DNA of 64,000 nucleotides, taken from positions 24,973,189 through 25,037,188 of the forward strand of contig JAJEKV010000001.1 of assembly GCA_021234155.1 (NCBI GenBank), given 5' to 3'. A program made the translations under genes and the position numbers. Positions 11,601 to 23,400 of the stretch are shown here, piece after piece. This DNA comes from Isoetes taiwanensis. Lineage: Eukaryota; Streptophyta; Lycopodiopsida; Isoetales; Isoetaceae. How positions within the stretch are numbered: position 1 is the first letter of the stretch; every line of letters begins with the position of its first letter. The notes under the pieces are model-generated. The model was not told where the DNA came from, searched no databases, and saw only the letters and a list, made by a program, of their open reading frames with translations.

Positions 11601-12990
11601 GAAATCCAGAAAATACAAAGCTAGACTTGTTGCTCAAGGATTCACTCAAAAGCAAGGTCAAGACTTTGATGAAACATTTTCTCCATTAGTAAAGATTAAT
11701 AGTCTTAGAATGTTGTTAGCTATTGCAAATTCTGAAGACTTAGAGATTCATCATATGGATGTCGGTCAAAGATTTTTAAATGCTAAATTGGAAGAAGAAA
11801 TTTATCTAAAACCAGCTCCAGGATTTGACAAAATTGAAGGTAAGGTTTGGAAGTTGAATCGAGCTGTGTATGGGTTAAAACAGGCTCCTAGAGAATGGTA
11901 CAAATGTATGGATGGCTATTTGCTTGAACAAGGATTTGAGAAGTTTCTGTGTGATGGGAATCTATATAGATTTAGAAGTGGAGATGAATGGTGTGTGATT
12001 GCCCTATATGTAGATGATAATATTATGGTAGCGAAAGGCAAGAATATTCTTTTGCATTGTAAGAATATTTTGAGTAAAAGATTTCAAATGACCCGATTTA
12101 GGAGAACTGAAGAGGTTTCTTGGAATTGAAGTCTGCAGGGACAGGACAAACAAGACTTTACTCTTAAGTCAACAAACACATATTACTAATATGTTAAAAA
12201 CTTTTAAAATGCAGGATTGTAATGTTGCAGATACTCCATTAGTACCTGGACCACGAAATTTCGGAAGATATGTGCCCAAAATCCTTTCGGGAGGTGAGGC
12301 AAATGGAAAGAACTCCATCTGAGATCTTTAATTGGTTGTCTTGCTTATGTGGCTAATTGTACAAGGCCGGATATTTCCTTTCTTGTCAATTTATTAAGCG
12401 ATATAATAACAATCTGGTGTAGCTCATTGATTGCCGCAAAAAATTTTGAGGTATTTAAAGGGCTCCTTGGAAGTTGGAATTATGTACAATCCAAATAAAC
12501 TTGAACTGAAAGCATATTGTGATTCAGACCGGGAGGAGATTTAGATCAAAGAAAATCCACCGGGTTATTTAGTCATGTTGGGTGGGGCACACAGAGCACC
12601 GGAAGTGCAAAAAGCAATCTCCAGCATAGCACTTTGTCAAAGTCACGGTAGGTCAATACAATCGCAGCACAGCTTAGTAGCAAAGGAGTTGATTTGGGAA
12701 AGAAGACTCTTAGCAGAATTGGAAACTCCACAGAATAATCCTACTGCTATTTACTGTGACAATACCAGTTGCATAGCTATGTCAAAAAACCCTGTTCTTC
12801 ACGAAAGAACAAAGCACATTGAAATGGAAGTCCACTTTCTTAGAGACATGGTGAAGAAAAACATGCTACAAATGATATATGTTGCAACGGATGGACAATT
12901 AGCTGATATTCTCACCAAGGCACTTACAGCCAGCAGGTTTCTCAAGTTAAGAACAATAATCCAGTATAATCAGAATCTGCTTATTACATG
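8673..12990 (+). pseudogene. Copia A gag-pol polyprotein, heavily degraded
   Basis: Gag starts MSTRFGCQFA at 8673 but is scrambled to about 9100. It then reads MEKQLRRLKLFEKDN (9112). Zinc knuckles CFKCNRYGHLKANC and CFNCDGKGHLASEC and the protease core VIDSGSEKSV fall at 9296-9835. Integrase HTDLCGP, IRSDRGGEY and a frameshifted NGVA/ERKNRT lie at about 10330-10660. RT with KARLVAQGFTQKQGQDF, a damaged MDVGQRFLNA (STAFLNA is usual) and YVDDNIMVA is at 11359-12129. The RNase H tail with CDNTSCIAMSKN and HIEMEVHF is at 12575-12990. At least eight frameshifts or stops separate these blocks, so the element is inactive. Confidence 0.88.
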
Positions 12991-12999
12991 AAGGGGGAA
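12991..12999 (+). promoter_or_regulatory. Copia A polypurine tract
   Basis: AAGGGGGAA immediately upstream of the 3' LTR. Confidence 0.8.
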
Positions 13000-13626
13000 T
13001 GTTGTAGTTGTCATGTAATAATTGTGAGTGATATTCTATTCTAATCTATGAGAAGCGATGGCGATGATTAGAAGCGTGGGCATGTTAAATGGTGTCATGT
13101 TATACAAAGCTTTGGAAAGACCTATGAGAAGCAAATGGGCGGTAGGGTCAAAGTCAAAGTCAAAGGTGGCGGGTCAAAGTCAAAGTGGCGGCACACCCCT
13201 ACCCGGTGTTCTTTGGGCTCGCTAGAAACACACGACACCCCCCCTCAGCCACTTAGGGTTTGTGTTGACCAGTCAAAGTCAAAGTCAACTAGGGCCGAAT
13301 TTTAAGGAAGGCAAGTCTATCTACTCCTGATTTTTAGGCAAGTTGGAGAACTTTCTATATGAAGGGGATGCACAATTTGACAAGTGGATGCACCCGAATT
13401 GGAAGGTAAATATGGAGATAAATACTGGAGGAATGGATAGACAGGAGGGCTTACAGGTCGAGAGCTGAGCGCAGGAGTTGTAGTTTTTTGTAAAAGGTTT
13501 ATGGATGAGTGACCATATTTTGGCTCCATGAATCTAAGCTTTTATAAGCCTTGTTTATAAAGTTGTCTAGCAAATTTGGTGAATAAAGCTATTGTTATAC
13601 TGACTATTTCTGGAACAATTTCTACA
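13000..13626 (+). repeat. Copia A 3' LTR
   Basis: 627 bp, nearly the same as the 5' LTR, with scattered small indels in GC-rich runs. Confidence 0.92.
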
Positions 13627-14757
13627 GATGATGAGGAAAATTCTGCTGAGGTCTTGTTTACTGGAAATTTCAAAAAGGGTGGAAATACTAATAAAGAGAA
13701 AGTGGGGCCATGTTATAATTGCAACCAGTTTGGTCATCTTAAGGCTGAATGTCCAAATGCAGGCAGGATGATAAGATGTTATAACTGTGATGGGAAAGGT
13801 CATGGCAGCAAACTGCCCTAGTCCAAAAGGAAATTCTGGGAGAGGCAGAGGGAGAGGAAAAGCTTCAAATTATAGAGGTGGATTTGGAAGAGGAAAAATA
13901 AGTCAGAGGGGGAATCCAACCATGAATATTATTCAGGAATCAAAATCAGTTGAAGATGAGGAGATTGATGAAACAACTGAGGTAAAAGATAATTGCATTA
14001 TGTCTATTTCAAGTGATTTGAAAAAGAGAAATAACAAATTCTTGGTAATAGATTCAGGAGTTGAGAAAACCGTGACGTGTGATTCAAATTTGCTCAAGGA
14101 GTGCAAGAAAAAAGGAGTTGGACATGTGCAACTAGGAGATGGAAGTTTGCAAGAGATAGAAGACTCTGGTGTTTTAGAATTATTTGATCTTAATGGAAAA
14201 GCTATAGAACTCAAGGATGTTTTTTGTGTACCTAGATTAGTCAGAAATTTAATCTCTGTTTGTCAGTTAGTTGACCTTGGTTATAAGGTCAATTTTGAGA
14301 AACTTGAATGTAAAATCCTTTTGGGAAATGAAGTTAAGTTTATTGGCAAACGAGTTGGAAATTTATTTGGTTTTGATCTTGAGCAAATGCCTAATTTGAA
14401 CATTGTAGAATATCCATCTTTGAAAGTCTGGCATAACAGAATGTGTCATACAAATATGACAAATGTTGCGATGATGGCCAAAAAGAATTGGATCAAAGCA
14501 AGGGAGGACAAATCTGGAAACAAATTGTGTGCAGGATGTATTCTAGGAAAGCAAACAAGGCAGCTTTTTAAGAAATCTACCAAGAGAGCTAAAGGAATAT
14601 TGGATCTCGTGCATACTGACCTGTGTGGTCCAATAAATGTAACAAGCATGACTGGGCAAAGATATTTCATGACTTTTATAGATGACTTTAGCAGAAAAAC
14701 AAAATGCTATTGTTTGAAAACTAAAGATCAAGCTTTTAATGCTTTGAAACTATTTTA

Positions 14758-15301
14758 GAGGAAAAATGAGATCACATTTTGTCCCATTAAGGGATGCTTA
14801 AAATGCCATGTCAGCTTTTTAAACTGTCCAATAAGAGAAGAGCTCTAGTATATCTCATTCCAGTATTATGTGGCAGCCTGTAATTAATGCAGCTGCAACT
14901 AACTTCTGTAGAATCATTTTTTCATTATAACTTTTGATCCAGAACTCCGATTCAAAAACTTTTTGTAGCAATGGGTTCGTCTTCACAAGATCTATCTAGT
15001 GAAAACCATTCATACATCTTTTACGATATAAATATATAAGAAATAAGCAAAAAATCATATTTTTTTAAGGTTAACGCATATGACCATATTGAAATACATC
15101 ATAACCATATATCATTGGAAAGATCTTTTCATTCCGCATCTAATGCAACAAACGCCGCAACATTTTGACAAGTGGATCAAAAGTTATGGGGGGAAAACAA
15201 CAACAATGAAGTTGTTGGTGCTGCATTAATTGCAGTTAATAGAGGGTAGCCATTCCATTGGAGGATTCTTATGGGGATGAAATGAGATCTCAAATTTCCT
15301 C
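14758..15301. mobile_element. Foldback MITE in the Copia B integrase
   Basis: A 544 bp insertion between the integrase codons ..ALKLF and ..AEVQLETG. The ends are inverted: GAGGAAAAATGAGATC on the left and GATCTCAAATTTCCTC on the right. TA lies on both outer sides. The two halves also share inverted inner blocks, for example 'taattaatgcagc' and 'ataacttttgatcca', so the terminal repeats extend degenerately for about 200 bp. There is no coding capacity. The TA duplication and size suggest a Tc1/mariner-type (Stowaway-like) MITE, but the termini are not the classic Stowaway sequence, so the family is open. Confidence 0.75.
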
Positions 15302-17810
15302 TAATGTATTGCTGAAGTACAACTTGAAACAGGGAGAAAAGTAAAATGTTGGAGATCTGATCGAGGTGGTGAATATTCGTCAAAGGAATTCAAAGACTTT
15401 TGTGGTAAACTTGGAATCAAAAGGCAATTGACCTGTAGATTCTCTCCACAGCAAAATGGAATGGCAGAGAGCAACAATAGGACATTGCTTAATGCAGTTA
15501 GGTCCATGTTGAAATATTCAGGTCTGCCAAACTATATTTGGTATGAAGCAGTTAAAACTGCTGTATATGTTCAGAATTTGCTGCCAATTACAAGTACTAA
15601 TGGAGCTGCTCCTGAGATGCTATGGTCAGGTAAGTTGCCTTGTTTTGATAAGTTAAGAGCTTATGGATGTCTTACATTTGCACATGTACCAGAAGAATTA
15701 AGAAAAAAACTAGACAACCGAGCATACATCACATATTTGGTAGGCTATGATGAAAACTCCAAAGCCTATAGGCTATTTGATCCTGCACAAATAAAAGTTA
15801 TTGTTAGTAGAGATGTAGTGTTTGATGAGACACAATTTTATAAGTTAATTCCAAAGGTTAATGATTCAGACAAATGTGAAATTGTTGAGACTGAAACTCT
15901 GAAAGAAAGATCAGAAGTTAAGACTGAAACTTTGGAAGAGAAATCAAAGGATGAAATGATGGAAGCAGTGGAGTACTCTAGTGATGACTCGGATTATGAA
16001 AGTGAAGCAGAAAATATGAATAAAGAGGTCATGCATAGAGAAGAAGTCTTAGATGAACAAATGGACACAAATGTTCCAGAAAAACCAAAAAGAAAGGCAA
16101 GGAGAACTGAGGCTCAAATGTTGGAAGATGAAAATAAAGGGTTAACGGAATGTCATGGCAGAAATGAAGAAGGAAGGAGCAAGAGGTTTCAGCCTCATGT
16201 AGGTGAAATCCATAGTGTATTTGATATGTTGAGCTTGGAAAGTGTTGAATTACCAAAAAGCTATTATGAGGCAGTAAATGGAAAATATGCTAAGCAATGG
16301 TTGGCAGCTATGCAAGAAGAAATGAAAGCTTTCCAAAGAACAGATACATATGAGATAGTTGACAGACCTGCAGGCAAAAATATCATTGGAAACAAATGGG
16401 TGTTCAGAATTAGACCTGGAATTGAAGGAAAGCCAGACAAATTTAAGGCCAGACTTGTAGCTCAAGGTTTTACTCAGAAAAAGGGACGAGATTATGATGA
16501 AACTTTTTCACCTTTGGTTAAGATAAACAGTTTGAGAATGTTGCTTGCAATTGCAAATTCTCATGATCTTGAGATACATCATATGGATGTCAGTACAGCC
16601 TTCTTAAATGCCAAACTTGAAGAAGAAATTTATTTGAATCAGGCCCCTGGATTTGAGACTGGAAATGAGAAGGTTTGGAAGTTAAAAAGAGCAGTTTATG
16701 GTTTAAAGCAATCACCAAGGGAATGGTATAAATGCATGAATAACTATTTGCAAAAACAACGATTTGAGAAGCTAAATTATGATGGGAATCTGTACAGATT
16801 TGGAGATCAGCAAGATTGGTGCATTATTGGTCTTTATGTTGATGATAACATTATGGTTGCTAAAGGAAAAAAGATTCTGGATCAGTGCAAACACATTTTG
16901 AATAAAAGTTTTCAGATGACAGATCTTGGGGAATTAAAGAGGTTCTTGGGTATAGAAGTTTATAGAAATAGAGAAAACAAGACCTTGTTGTTCAATCAAA
17001 GAATGCATGTTGAAAATATGCTTGAAAGATTTGGCATGAAGAATTGCAATGCTGCAAATTCTCCTATGGCTCCTGGGTATAATATCTCGAAACTCATGTG
17101 TCCACAAAATGCAAATGAAAGAAAACAAATGGAGAACATTCCTTATAGATCCTTGATTGGGTGTTTATTATACATTGCAAATTATACCAGACCAGATATC
17201 TCTTTTGCTGTAAACATTCTCAGCAGGTATAATAATGATCCAGGAAAGGGTCATTGGATTGCTGCAAAAAGGGTCTTGAGGTATCTTAAAGGTACCATGG
17301 AACTTGGAGTTGTTTATAATTCAAATGGTCTGAATTTGAAAGCTTATTGTGACTCAGATTGGGGAGGGGATCTTGAGAAAAGGAGGTCAACTTCAGGTTA
17401 CATAATCTTATTAGGAGGAGCCCCTGTGGCATGAAAATGTAAAAAACAAAATAGTGGTGCATTATCAAGTGCTGAGGCAGAGTATAATCTGCAACTTTGG
17501 TTGCAAAGGAAATTATTTGGGAAAGGAGATTGTTAAATGAGTTACATGTACTTCAGAACAAACCTACAGTGGTATTTTGTAATAGCACCAACTGCATTGC
17601 TATGTCTAAAAATCCTGTATTGCATGAAAGATCTAAACATATAGACCTGGAGATACATTTTATAAGGGATGTTGTAAGTAAAGGGCTGATACATCTTACC
17701 TACATCAATACTGAAGAGCAAGTAGCAGATATTATGACAAAAGCTCTGCCAATATATAGGTTTCAGGAACTAAGAAACATGATTCAATACAGTGGTACAG
17801 AAATATTACA

Positions 17811-17822
17811 TGAAGGGGGAAA
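17811..17822 (+). promoter_or_regulatory. Copia B polypurine tract
   Basis: TGAAGGGGGAAA lies immediately before the 3' LTR start, the expected plus-strand priming site. Confidence 0.8.
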
Positions 17823-18506
17823 TGAAGGAAAATGATCATGTAATATTATGTTGACACTGCTCTTGAACGTTTTGATATTATGTTGACACTGCTCTGAGAG
17901 TTGCTGGCACAATGTTCAAATCTAAGGGTCTTTACATATTTAAGTTGAAGGACAAGTAGCAGAACAATATGATCTCCATGATCACAATAGCTAAGTTGAA
18001 GAACTCAGTTGCCGAATGAAGAACACAGTTGCATTTAAGTTCAAAGACTTCACATGAGGTGAGATAATAATTAAGTTATATTGTTTCAATGGTTCGGTGA
18101 TCATAAAATGAAAGGAATGCATGTGGGATATTGTTTTATGGAAAAACCAGTTGAGCTCGCGAATGGTATAATGCCTGTGGGATATTGTTTGAGCTAAGAA
18201 GAAAATAGTAATACCATGAAAACCGGCTTGCCGAGCTGAATGCACCGACAGATCATGGGTTTAAAAGCAGGGGATAAGATTGAATGCATGTGCTGGAGTA
18301 GACAGTGGAATCGGCAAGTGAAATTGAGTGCTTGGGCTCTCGGGGCAGTTTATAAAGTTTAAGGATATGATTGCTACAGTGATTTGATCATATCCAAATG
18401 AATAGTACCCACTATGATTCTTGTAATGGTTTAAAAATATTCAAGGATGTTGCTCTAGGCTCGGGTTTATTCCTAAGGAGATTGTACTAACTAGCTTATA
18501 TTGATT
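17823..18506 (+). repeat. Copia B 3' LTR, left part
   Basis: Interrupted at 18506 by the DNA transposon. The last bases 'ttatattgatt' form the left copy of that transposon's target duplication. The LTR resumes at 26370 and ends at 26395. Confidence 0.92.
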
Positions 18507-18689
18507 CCCGGGGGGTGCACCTCTATATATGGACAGATGGCATCTGCGTTCGAGGGGTCATAGAAAAACCCCTGTATACGGCTTTTTGGAGTAGAAAAAC
18601 CCATACCATACGGTTTTTCGAACTAACATACAATATAGACCCTATCCGTAGATTTACGATTGATTGTGCCAAATTATATAATCCCTTTC

Positions 18690-19119
18690 CGACTTTGTAC
18701 CATATGCTTGCATGGACCATATGCTTGCATGGACCATATGCTTGCACGGACCACCATGGACCTTGATCACGTTGAGTTGGTCACGTTGCAGGGTAAACAT
18801 GGCAGATTGATCACGAGGGTGAATAATCGAAATATTTTTCCCATTACACCATTGGACTTGGTTTTCCTATTACACCATTGGACTTGATTTTTCCCATTAC
18901 ACCATTGACTTGGTTTTCCTATTGGTATTATTTGGTTTTCCTATTAGTAAGGTATTGCAAATTGTAGGTATATGGTATTGCAAATTGGTATTATATGGTT
19001 TGTATATGGTTATTGCAAATTATTATTGTAAGGTTTGCAAATTTGTATTATATTGGTATTGCAAATTGTGTGCAATGGTTCGATTTTCCTATTGCATGGC
19101 TCGAAAATCGAGCCATGCA
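18690..19119. repeat. Subterminal tandem repeats and a hairpin in the DNA transposon
   Basis: Three tandem units of about 18 bp with 'accatatgcttgcatgg' lie at about 18700-18755. Three units with 'ttacaccattg..acttg' lie at about 18840-18920. Repeats with 'ggtattgcaaatt' run at about 18950-19065. A perfect hairpin, TGCATGGCTCGA/AAA/TCGAGCCATGCA, lies at 19093-19119. Repeated short motifs near an end often serve as transposase binding sites; that is inference here. Confidence 0.6.
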
Positions 19120-19275
19120 AATAATAGGCTTTAATGTAGGCTTTAATTATTTTGATTGGACACATTCTCCTTCATTCTCTCTCACTTTGGCGCAGGTTTG
19201 GCGCCAGCTCCTCTTCATTCCTCTTCTCTTCAATTTGCTCCAGATTTGCTCTTCTCTTCCGATTTCCTTTGAAAA

Positions 19276-19566
19276 ATGGCTAGAACTAAATGCACTGTCA
19301 AGAAGCGCATGGTGGAATCGACCTCCTCTAACCATCCGGGCATGCAGATGATTTCGGTGGCCAAGTTCTCGTGCTTGGAGGTGCAATGCTTGGTGGAACA
19401 GGGAGCCCGTGTTTCTGAGAAGGTGCAGCAGTGGATTGACCGGGCAGCCCCACTGGATGAGCGTGTTTTGCAGTTTAATGTTGAAGAAGATGGGATTCTC
19501 CTTCATTTTGATTTCAAGATGCCCCCTCCCGGCCACCCAGTTTTAGCACAAGTGCCACAAGTCTGA
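19276..19566 (+). CDS. Small transposon gene with an H3-tail-like N-terminus
   Basis: A 96-residue ORF that starts MARTKCTVKKRMVES, close to the histone H3 tail start (MARTKQTARKS), with the K4 position kept and Q5 changed to C. The remainder (FSCLEVQCLVEQGARVSEKV and DERVLQFNVEEDGILLHF) is not a histone fold and I do not recognise it. It ends with a proline-rich tail. The upstream region (19150-19270) is pyrimidine-rich like a plant 5' UTR. It lies opposite to the transposase gene and nearer the left end. It may be a transposon accessory protein; chance similarity over 7-10 residues is the alternative. Confidence 0.5.
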   Translation: MARTKCTVKKRMVESTSSNHPGMQMISVAKFSCLEVQCLVEQGARVSEKVQQWIDRAAPLDERVLQFNVEEDGILLHFDFKMPPPGHPVLAQVPQV

Positions 19567-20448
19567 GTGCAAAGAAATCTGAAGTTTTTTCTTTAAAATC
19601 TGCTTGTTTTTTGTTCTCGGCTGTATCAGATCTTCAAGTTTTTTTCCCTGCTGTAAATCTTCAAACATGCTGGTCCCTGCTGTAAATCTTCAAGTTTTTG
19701 GTTCCCTGCTGGAGTTTTAAACATGCAATGCTCATTGCTGTTATGTAAACATAGTTTCTGTAAAGAACTTGTAAGCTTTTTTTGATGTGCTGTGTTTTGG
19801 AACCGGCTGGCAAGTCTACACTTGCTGTTTTTGTAAAGCAGGTTTAAATATTTGAATATAAAATGGTTTTTAGAACAAGCTGAGCAGAGTTTACAATACT
19901 GTTTTTACAATCCTGTTATTACAATTCCAGTTGCAACAACCTAAAAGAACAATTCAATACAATTCCAGTTGCAACAACCTAAAAGAACAATTCAAAACAT
20001 GCATACCAAAACATGCATGTGACAAATTTATAAGTAAACAGAACATGCATGTATGAGAAAGAGATAAACAAAAGACACAAAAGGCCCCACTTAGAAACGT
20101 GTATTCCAGCTTAACTAAAAGAGTAGTATCTTTTTCTCTGCTCTTTCCATTGCAGACAGTTTAAAGACAACTCCATCAGCCCCACTTAGAAACGTGTATT
20201 CCAGCTTGTAATGTACAGATAAACAAAAGATAAAAAGATTTAGCCAGTAACATAAACCCTGTGTTAAAAAAGCCAAGCCTGATGCTTAGAGATTTAGATC
20301 CGAGCTGAAACCTGAACTATTAATCCTAACAAAATGCCTTAAGCATGAAAACAATCTGTAGTGTTGGACAGAATCCTTAAGATGACAACAAAATGCTACT
20401 GTTTATGATCAAATGCTCACGTTCACGCTTAGGCAATCCTTGAGGCAA
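19567..20448. other. Non-coding region between the two transposon genes
   Basis: This holds the 3' regions of the two convergent genes. The block 'ccccacttagaaacgtgta' plus 'ttccagctt' occurs twice (about 20085-20115 and 20179-20208), and 'caattccagttgcaacaacc' occurs twice (about 19923-19985). No further ORF was recognised. Confidence 0.5.
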
Positions 20449-23400
20449 TCACACCTTCTGCTTCCCTTTGTTTCCTGAAATGCAAGAAAGAGAAACACAA
20501 ATTATTAGACTACATTATCCAAACACAATGAAATATACAAACATATTAATTAGATGCTAGATGCTAGACACCTTTCATTTGATCATTTAGAAAGCCATTA
20601 AATTGTCTTCTATCATTGTCATCAAGAAAGTATCTACCATTTTCAGGCTTATATGTCAAACAAGCCAATGAGATGACAGAATCAAGCGATATTACTTGAT
20701 TATCCACGTTGTCATAGGTAAACCATGTCCTCCTTCCCGTCTTGTGTTCATTGTACCATGCCAAATTCAACTCCACCAAGTATGAGGGCCTATCAATGAG
20801 GTCAATGCTTTCTCTACTTTCCTTCCAAGCTCTTCCAATCTTTTTTCGAATAGAAAGCACACGTCCCAAGTACCAAACCAAGCTCTTCTGCTGCTCTCTT
20901 CCACCAGCACGCGTTCTTTTGCTTAACTCCTCATCACTCTCAAAATAAACTGCACAATCAGAACCTATTCCAAGTGAAGTTGCTGCATTTACTACCTTCG
21001 AATTTGCATCAGGAAAATCATGATGTTTAACTTTTGTCAATCTATCTTTTGACAACCAAGGATTGCCATTAAGCTGGCTCACTAAAGTGGCCTTGCATAC
21101 TACTTTACCGTCTACCTTCACAGTTCTATCTACTTGGGAATGCGAGTTTTCAGTCTCATCAAACATGGCTTCAAACGTGTGCCTAAGCTCCATCTCAGCC
21201 ACAATGTCATAGGATTCACTTGCACTATTGTCTCTTGTACTTGTATTATCTTCTTCAATCTCAACAACATCGGATTCATCTTCAATTTGTGTAGTGTCTA
21301 ACTGCTTGAAGTAGTCACGATGAAAATAATCTTCATGTTTCCATGGTGTTTCCCACCATGTTTCTGCGCCTTCTTTATCACATGTAATGCCTACTTGAGC
21401 ACATAATTCTTGAGCATACTTAAAACCGTCCTTTAAGGCATCCACAATCTTGTCATTGGTACTTACTTCACTTAGATCACATAGATCAGCCCTGATTTCA
21501 TTTCCTGCACTATCTACCTTTCTTTCCAGCACTTGCCAAATGTTCTCTTGTTTTATATGTGCAGCAGGGAATAACAAGTCACCTAGAGCTTGGAATTCGG
21601 CCACCCTATTCAAAGCATTACATGTTTCTAGTAGATCAGCCCCTGTATAGGATCTTTCATTCCTAACCATGCCGCCCACTTTGGAGAAGAAATTCTCACA
21701 ACAATCTGACCATCTACAATGCAATAAGACAGCCATACCTGTGCATGTTTCATTGAAGTACCTTACTAGCAAAACTACAAAGTGGCATGAGAGCTGAATA
21801 TCAAGAAAGGTCTCGCGGGATATGAAGTTCTTGGTCAAAGAATGTGTCTCATGATTGATTATCCATAGTCTCCATAACCTACAATTAGAATATGAGAAGG
21901 AAAGACTATTAAGCATAAGTTCAATTGCAGTTCAAACATACCTAAAGAAAAAAGAGACCGTTGAAGCCGCTTTCACACGTGCCCGAAGATCCAAATGTGG
22001 TGATAGAAATATGTCAATGTAGTGGGAAACAACATGCAAGTATATTTCAGTCCCTAAAGTTCTCATAGGTTTAGAAGTACTTGGATCTCTTAATCTTTGC
22101 AAACATCCCTGAACCTTTCTTGAAGCTATCCTTTGAGCAGCCCTCCAATTTTGTCTATCTTTCCTTTCGACATCTCCCAATTGGAGTCCATGTTCCCCTT
22201 GAAACATGTTGAAGACATGCCATACATCATTCAATGTCACGTACTCATTTCCTAGATACAATCTTCTTGAAGCATTGTCCATCGGATTAATTAGTTTCTT
22301 GCCATTATGGATGAAATCTTGATCATGAAGTCCACAAATGCTTCCATCATCTCTTATGGCAGCAGTAAACACCCAACCCTCCCAAGGTATGGCATATCTT
22401 CCATTCACTTGCTTCAAGGACGTGTAATCTTCAAGCATACATGCCCTACGACGTGCATCTCCATCAGAGCTATGACCGATTAATGGTCCCAATACATGCC
22501 TCAAGTGTGAATCCCAAAAGGCTTGAACCTTTTGCCATTGGATTCTTACCTCATCATGGTTGAACTTATTGCATGTAAGTTGGATAGACAAGACAAGTCT
22601 AGGCAGGCGTGGATGCAAAGGATTCACAATTAGAACTCGTGCAAAGTGTGCAATGGTGTTTAACTCAAATGCATCCATTATGGTTGTGTATCCAACCTCT
22701 CCACTACCAACATGAACTACAAAATTCATTTCACAAGTATGCCCTTCTTTCAAACCACAAAATCCAATCAAGGTGTCATCTCTTGCAATCCATTGTACTG
22801 CTCTCTTTATAACAGTCTCATCCTCTGCCACAATGGATGGTACTGATCCAAGTGGCAAGCCAATTCGTGTCATATGGCTGGAATACACACCTCCTAGAAA
22901 GGCAAAGGTTTCTTCCCTTATGCCACATTTGTAAACAAAATTCTTCCTCGTCGATCGCAGCGTGGTAGACAAACTAGGGCCTGAAAAGTTAATGGATAAA
23001 AAGTTATGCATTCTTTGTCCGCCCCATATTTTGATTGTCTCAAATAGGTCTTTTGTGGTCTTCTTGTATCTTCTCTTATGACCTGGCCTAATTATGTTTT
23101 GGGCAACATCTGTAAGGAAGTTCCATAGAGCTGTCTTACCTTCAAATTTTCCTCGTGTATGGGCCTCAACAATGTCTCTACAAAACTTTTTCACATCCGC
23201 ACGATTCATGGATTCACACAAGGAATCCCTAATTGTTCTCACCTTCACTGATAAAGCCACATTTTTTCTTTTACAAAACATCAAATCTTTTCTTAACAAT
23301 CTATTTTTGGCCCTTGAATCTTTAGCGATATCTTTCAGCTCCGTATTAGTTAGGTAATCCACTCTTATATGCTGATTTGTACGTCTTAGACCTCTACTAA

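Larger units (their letters stand above)
8024..13626 (+). mobile_element. Copia A: LTR retrotransposon inside Copia B gag
   Basis: A 5.6 kb plus-strand Copia element flanked by a perfect GATGA duplication (8019-8023 and 13627-13631). Removing it rejoins the Copia B gag codons. It has two LTRs (8024-8645 and 13000-13626), a primer-binding site at 8647, and a polypurine tract at 12991. Its polyprotein is clearly related to that of Copia B but is more damaged than that of its host. Confidence 0.95.
7346..17820 (+). pseudogene. Copia B gag-pol polyprotein, broken and split
   Basis: Gag starts MSTRFGANLL at 7346. A one-base change in an A-run near 7800 shifts frame before DNLTEFLEKF. Copia A then splits gag after codon ..GIELDD (8023), and reading resumes at 13627. 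Zinc knuckles CYNCNQFGHLKAEC and CYNCDGKGH follow, the second frameshifted near 13803. Next come the protease core VIDSG (about 14046), the pre-integrase HTN..CAGC, and the integrase with HTDLCGP, CWRSDRGGEY and NGMAESNNR. The integrase is cut by the MITE at 14758-15301. A long frame at 15428-17434 carries RT with YVDDNIMVA and the RNase H start CDSDWGG. TGG has become TGA near 17432, and the RNase H end is open at 17497-17835. All catalytic signatures are visible, but the protein cannot be made whole from this copy. Confidence 0.9.
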
